Below, in pieces: positions 5,849 to 7,398 of a stretch of DNA of 7,398 bases (positions are counted from its first letter, which is position 1; every line of letters starts with the position of its first letter). The stretch spans positions 1 through 7,398 of the forward strand of contig JAGAIH010000004.1 in the NCBI GenBank assembly GCA_017626655.1, given 5' to 3'. Made by a program: the position numbers and the translations under genes. The notes beneath the pieces are model-generated. The model had not been told where the DNA came from, searched no databases, and saw only the letters and a list, made by a program, of their open reading frames with translations. This DNA comes from Clostridia bacterium. GTDB taxonomy: Bacteria > Bacillota_A > Clostridia > Oscillospirales > CAG-272.

Positions 5849-5934
5849 GAGGAGCGGTTTTTCCCGCCTCCTCGTCGAACCGTCTTGATTCCCGACGGCG
5901 CTTTGTGTTTCTCGACGGCGGGGGCGCGCCGTCG
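5849..5934 (-). promoter_or_regulatory. GC-rich structured leader of the LRR gene
   Basis: The untranslated leader of about 120 bases contains three inverted repeats. CGACGGCG (5913-5920) and CGCCGTCG (5927-5934) form a perfect 8-bp hairpin with a 6-base loop. CCGTC (5880-5884) and GACGG (5894-5898) form a weaker one. GAGGAGCGG (5849-5857) pairs with CCGCCTCCTC (5864-5873) with one bulged base, ending a few bases before the ribosome site. A further CGACGGCG copy at 5893-5900 could compete for the CGCCGTCG arm, allowing alternative folds. No known riboswitch class is recognised. Confidence 0.45.
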
Positions 5935-5956
5935 GCTCTCTTTTGCTTGTGTCACC

Positions 5957-5986
5957 ATTATACCATACGAAATGTGTGTATTGCAA
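5957..5986 (-). promoter_or_regulatory. Sigma-A promoter of the LRR gene
   Basis: On the minus strand TTGCAA (5986-5981) and a perfect TATAAT (5962-5957) are 18 bases apart, with an extended -10 TGG. Transcription should begin near 5950. The 14 bases CGTATGGTATAATG around this -10 are identical to those at the ATPase operon promoter (2340-2353). Confidence 0.75.
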
Positions 5987-6220
5987 TAACAAAATGTAAA
6001 CAAAAAGAAAACAAACACGAAAAACGCACCAAAAAGAGAACAAAAATGGATGCAGAACAAAATTAATTCGACTAAAACAGGATAAATAATACCAAAACAG
6101 GAAGAGAAACGACAATCCGCGACCCCGCCCGACGGCGATTGACAGCCAAAAATCGCGGGCAAATCCGCTATGGCGGATCAAGTCCCGCTAAAAATATTCG
6201 GACAAAATCACGATACCCTA
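5987..6220. other. A-rich, strand-asymmetric intergenic block
   Basis: No gene is supported here; the open frames on the minus strand are Phe/Leu/Tyr-rich by-products of T-rich DNA. From about 5990 to 6115 the plus strand is very rich in A and poor in T. It contains the direct repeat AAAACAGGA at 6074-6082 and 6094-6102, 20 bases apart. From 6130 the base composition changes: a CGACGGCG copy (6130-6137) matches those in the LRR leader. GCGGG (6155-6159) pairs with CCCGC (6184-6188) around an inner ATCCGC/GCGGAT hairpin (6163-6168 with 6173-6178). On the minus strand this structure is followed by TTTTT, like a terminator, though no gene is seen that would need it. Confidence 0.5.
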
Positions 6221-6249
6221 TTGCAAAAAAACCCACTATTTGTTATAAT
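6221..6249 (+). promoter_or_regulatory. Sigma-A promoter of the glycoside hydrolase gene
   Basis: TTGCAA (6221-6226) and a perfect TATAAT (6244-6249) are separated by 17 bases, with an extended -10 TGT (6241-6243) and an A-run in the spacer. The start point is expected near 6256, giving a leader of about 64 bases. Confidence 0.85.
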
Positions 6250-6252
6250 GAA

Positions 6253-6276
6253 AAAGGATAGCGACCGCTGTCCTTT
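6253..6276 (+). promoter_or_regulatory. Dyad over the transcription start: operator or 5' hairpin
   Basis: AAAGGATAGC (6253-6262) pairs with GCTGTCCTTT (6267-6276), 10 bp with one G-T wobble and a 4-base loop. It begins four bases after the -10 box, so it spans the expected start point. That is where a repressor operator for a sugar-induced gene would be expected. As RNA it would put a stable hairpin at the extreme 5' end of the message. Confidence 0.5.
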
Positions 6277-6319
6277 CATCAGAAAATTTATATCCCGTTT
6301 TTCAGAGAGGAGAAAAATT

Positions 6320-7398
6320 ATGGATAAGAAGCAAATCATTTCGTCCTTCGCCTCCCCCTCGGTGGAGTATCGCGGCAAGCCCTTCTGGTCCTGGAACGGC
6401 GAGCTTCGCGGCGAGGAGCTGGTGCGTCAGGCCCACGTCATGAAGGAGATGGGTCTGGGCGGTTACTTCATGCACTCCCGCGCGGGACTCATCACCGAGT
6501 ACCTGGGGGATGAGTGGTTCGACCTCATCAACGAGGTGGCCGATGCCGCTGAGGAGGACGGCATGGAGGCCTGGCTCTACGACGAGGATCGTTGGCCCTC
6601 GGGCTCTGCCGGCGGTAAGGTCACCGTGGACCCCCAGTACCGCATGAAGTCTCTCTACGTCTACGAGTCCGCTCCCGACAAGGTGGACTGGAACGACGAG
6701 TCCTTCGCCCTGTACGTGGCCAAGCTGGACGGTCTCAACCTTTATACTTATAAGGAGCTGGACACCGCCTCCGTCGCCTGTTGTAAGTGCGCTCAGCGCG
6801 CCGTGAAGGCCGCTATCGAGGAGCTGGCCGAGGCCGCCGCAAACGACCCCGGCGAGTGGAAGGCTCTCCGCTTCGCCATCGTGCCCGACGAGCCCAACTC
6901 CAACTATAACGGCACCACCTACATCGACACCATGAGCCGCAAGGCCACCGATAAGTTCATCGAGATGACCCACGAGGAGTACGCCAAGCGTTGCGGCGAC
7001 CGCCTGGGCAGGAGCATCAAGGGCATCTTCACCGACGAGCCCCACCGTGGCCACTGCTTCGACAACCGCCGCGAGCACGACGGCGTCATGTCCTGTGCCA
7101 CCGCCTGGACCGACGATATCTTCGAGGAGTTCGAGACCCGCTACGGCTTCGCCTGCCGTCCCATCCTCCCCGAGCTGTTCTACCACAAGAATGGCGAGAT
7201 CGTGGCCCCCGTCAAGCTCCATTACATCGACCTGGCCAACGCCCTGTTCCTGGAGCGCTTCGCCAAGCCTCTGAACGACTGGTGCAACGACCACGGTATC
7301 CAGTTCACGGGCCACGTCCTCCACGAGGACAGCCTCATGAACCAGACCGTCCCCAACGGCTCCCTCATGCGCTTCTACGAGTACATGGGCTACCCCGG
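6320..7398 (+). CDS. GH106-like glycoside hydrolase (incomplete at right edge)
   Basis: The first 359 residues of a probable glycoside hydrolase are present, and the frame runs open off the window. ATG at 6320 follows GAGGAG (6307-6312) by 7 bases and lies downstream of a good promoter. The N-terminal barrel-like region shows PFWSWNGEL (21-29), a Met-Lys-x-Met-Gly-Leu-Gly-Gly-Tyr-Phe-Met-His segment (41-52), AWLYDEDRWPSGSAGG (84-99), GIFTDEP (235-241) and FTGHVLHED (329-337). The opening WNG..., YDE.xWPSG and TDEP pattern resembles GH106 alpha-L-rhamnosidases and related unclassified hydrolases. Glu240 and Glu336 are candidate catalytic acids, by position only. There is no signal peptide, so the enzyme is probably intracellular, acting on imported oligosaccharides. 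Family members are often 800 residues or longer, so more than half is probably missing. Codon use is strongly C-ending, suggesting good expression. Substrate is inferred, not shown. Confidence 0.8.
   Translation, partial: MDKKQIISSFASPSVEYRGKPFWSWNGELRGEELVRQAHVMKEMGLGGYFMHSRAGLITEYLGDEWFDLINEVADAAEEDGMEAWLYDEDRWPSGSAGGKVTVDPQYRMKSLYVYESAPDKVDWNDESFALYVAKLDGLNLYTYKELDTASVACCKCAQRAVKAAIEELAEAAANDPGEWKALRFAIVPDEPNSNYNGTTYIDTMSRKATDKFIEMTHEEYAKRCGDRLGRSIKGIFTDEPHRGHCFDNRREHDGVMSCATAWTDDIFEEFETRYGFACRPILPELFYHKNGEIVAPVKLHYIDLANALFLERFAKPLNDWCNDHGIQFTGHVLHEDSLMNQTVPNGSLMRFYEYMGYP

Noticed and set aside
5891..6137. CGACGGCG repeats as a CRISPR array or insertion-sequence ends
   Set aside because: Units are only 8-10 bases, spacing is irregular, and there is no transposase, cas gene or flanking duplication.
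6139..6144. TTGACA in the intergenic region as a -35 box
   Set aside because: No TATAAT-like sequence at proper spacing on the plus strand; it also lies in a hairpin arm.
5791..6181. Two minus-strand frames rich in Phe, Leu and Tyr that look like membrane proteins
   Set aside because: They arise from T-rich intergenic DNA, run through the LRR promoter and leader, and lack ribosome sites.

Overview
The window looks like a chromosomal segment of a GC-rich, Gram-positive anaerobe of the class Clostridia, probably a gut Oscillospirales/Ruminococcaceae-type organism. That placement is inferred from near-consensus sigma-A promoters, strong AGGAGG-type ribosome sites, a DUF421 (YetF)/DUF4363 pair and a BspA-type leucine-rich-repeat protein. 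The taxon cannot be proved from the sequence. Genes are rich in C/G-ending codons, and intergenic DNA is much more AT-rich.

Layout, left to right. Positions 1-292 hold two hairpins, a promoter and a structured leader, but no convincing gene. Positions 293-826 (+) encode a small lipoprotein of unknown function. A hairpin terminator separates it from the convergent enolase gene eno (886-2184, -). The 204-base gap upstream of eno carries two back-to-back promoters: one drives eno leftwards, and the other, a perfect TTGACA-17-TATAAT, drives a two-gene operon rightwards. That operon is an ABC/SMC-type AAA ATPase (2389-3276) and an unknown 213-residue protein (3276-3917) joined by a TGATG stop/start overlap. 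A 10-bp palindrome resembling a LacI/CcpA operator sits between the -35 and -10 of this promoter.

A hairpin at 3919-3955 closes the operon and faces a minus-strand cluster read in the order LRR protein (5100-5828), YetF/DUF421 membrane protein (4349-5023), DUF4363 protein (3981-4352). The last two overlap by ATGA. Between the LRR gene and yetF lies an 11-bp-stem, intrinsic-terminator-like hairpin whose 3' arm is also the Shine-Dalgarno sequence of yetF, which is the most notable regulatory arrangement here.

Positions 5829-6319 form a 491-base intergenic region. It holds the leftward LRR promoter and its GC-rich structured leader, a strongly A-rich strand-asymmetric block, and the rightward promoter of a GH106-like glycoside hydrolase gene (6320 to the right edge, incomplete). 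A 10-bp dyad covers the expected transcription start of the hydrolase.

Functionally, eno is core glycolysis and the YetF/DUF4363 pair is an envelope module. The hydrolase suggests use of rhamnose-containing or related glycans. The LRR protein, the lipoprotein and the ATPase partner remain unassigned. No mobile element, CRISPR array, tRNA or rRNA was seen. The best candidates for something undescribed are the ATPase-partner operon and the terminator-embedded ribosome site.
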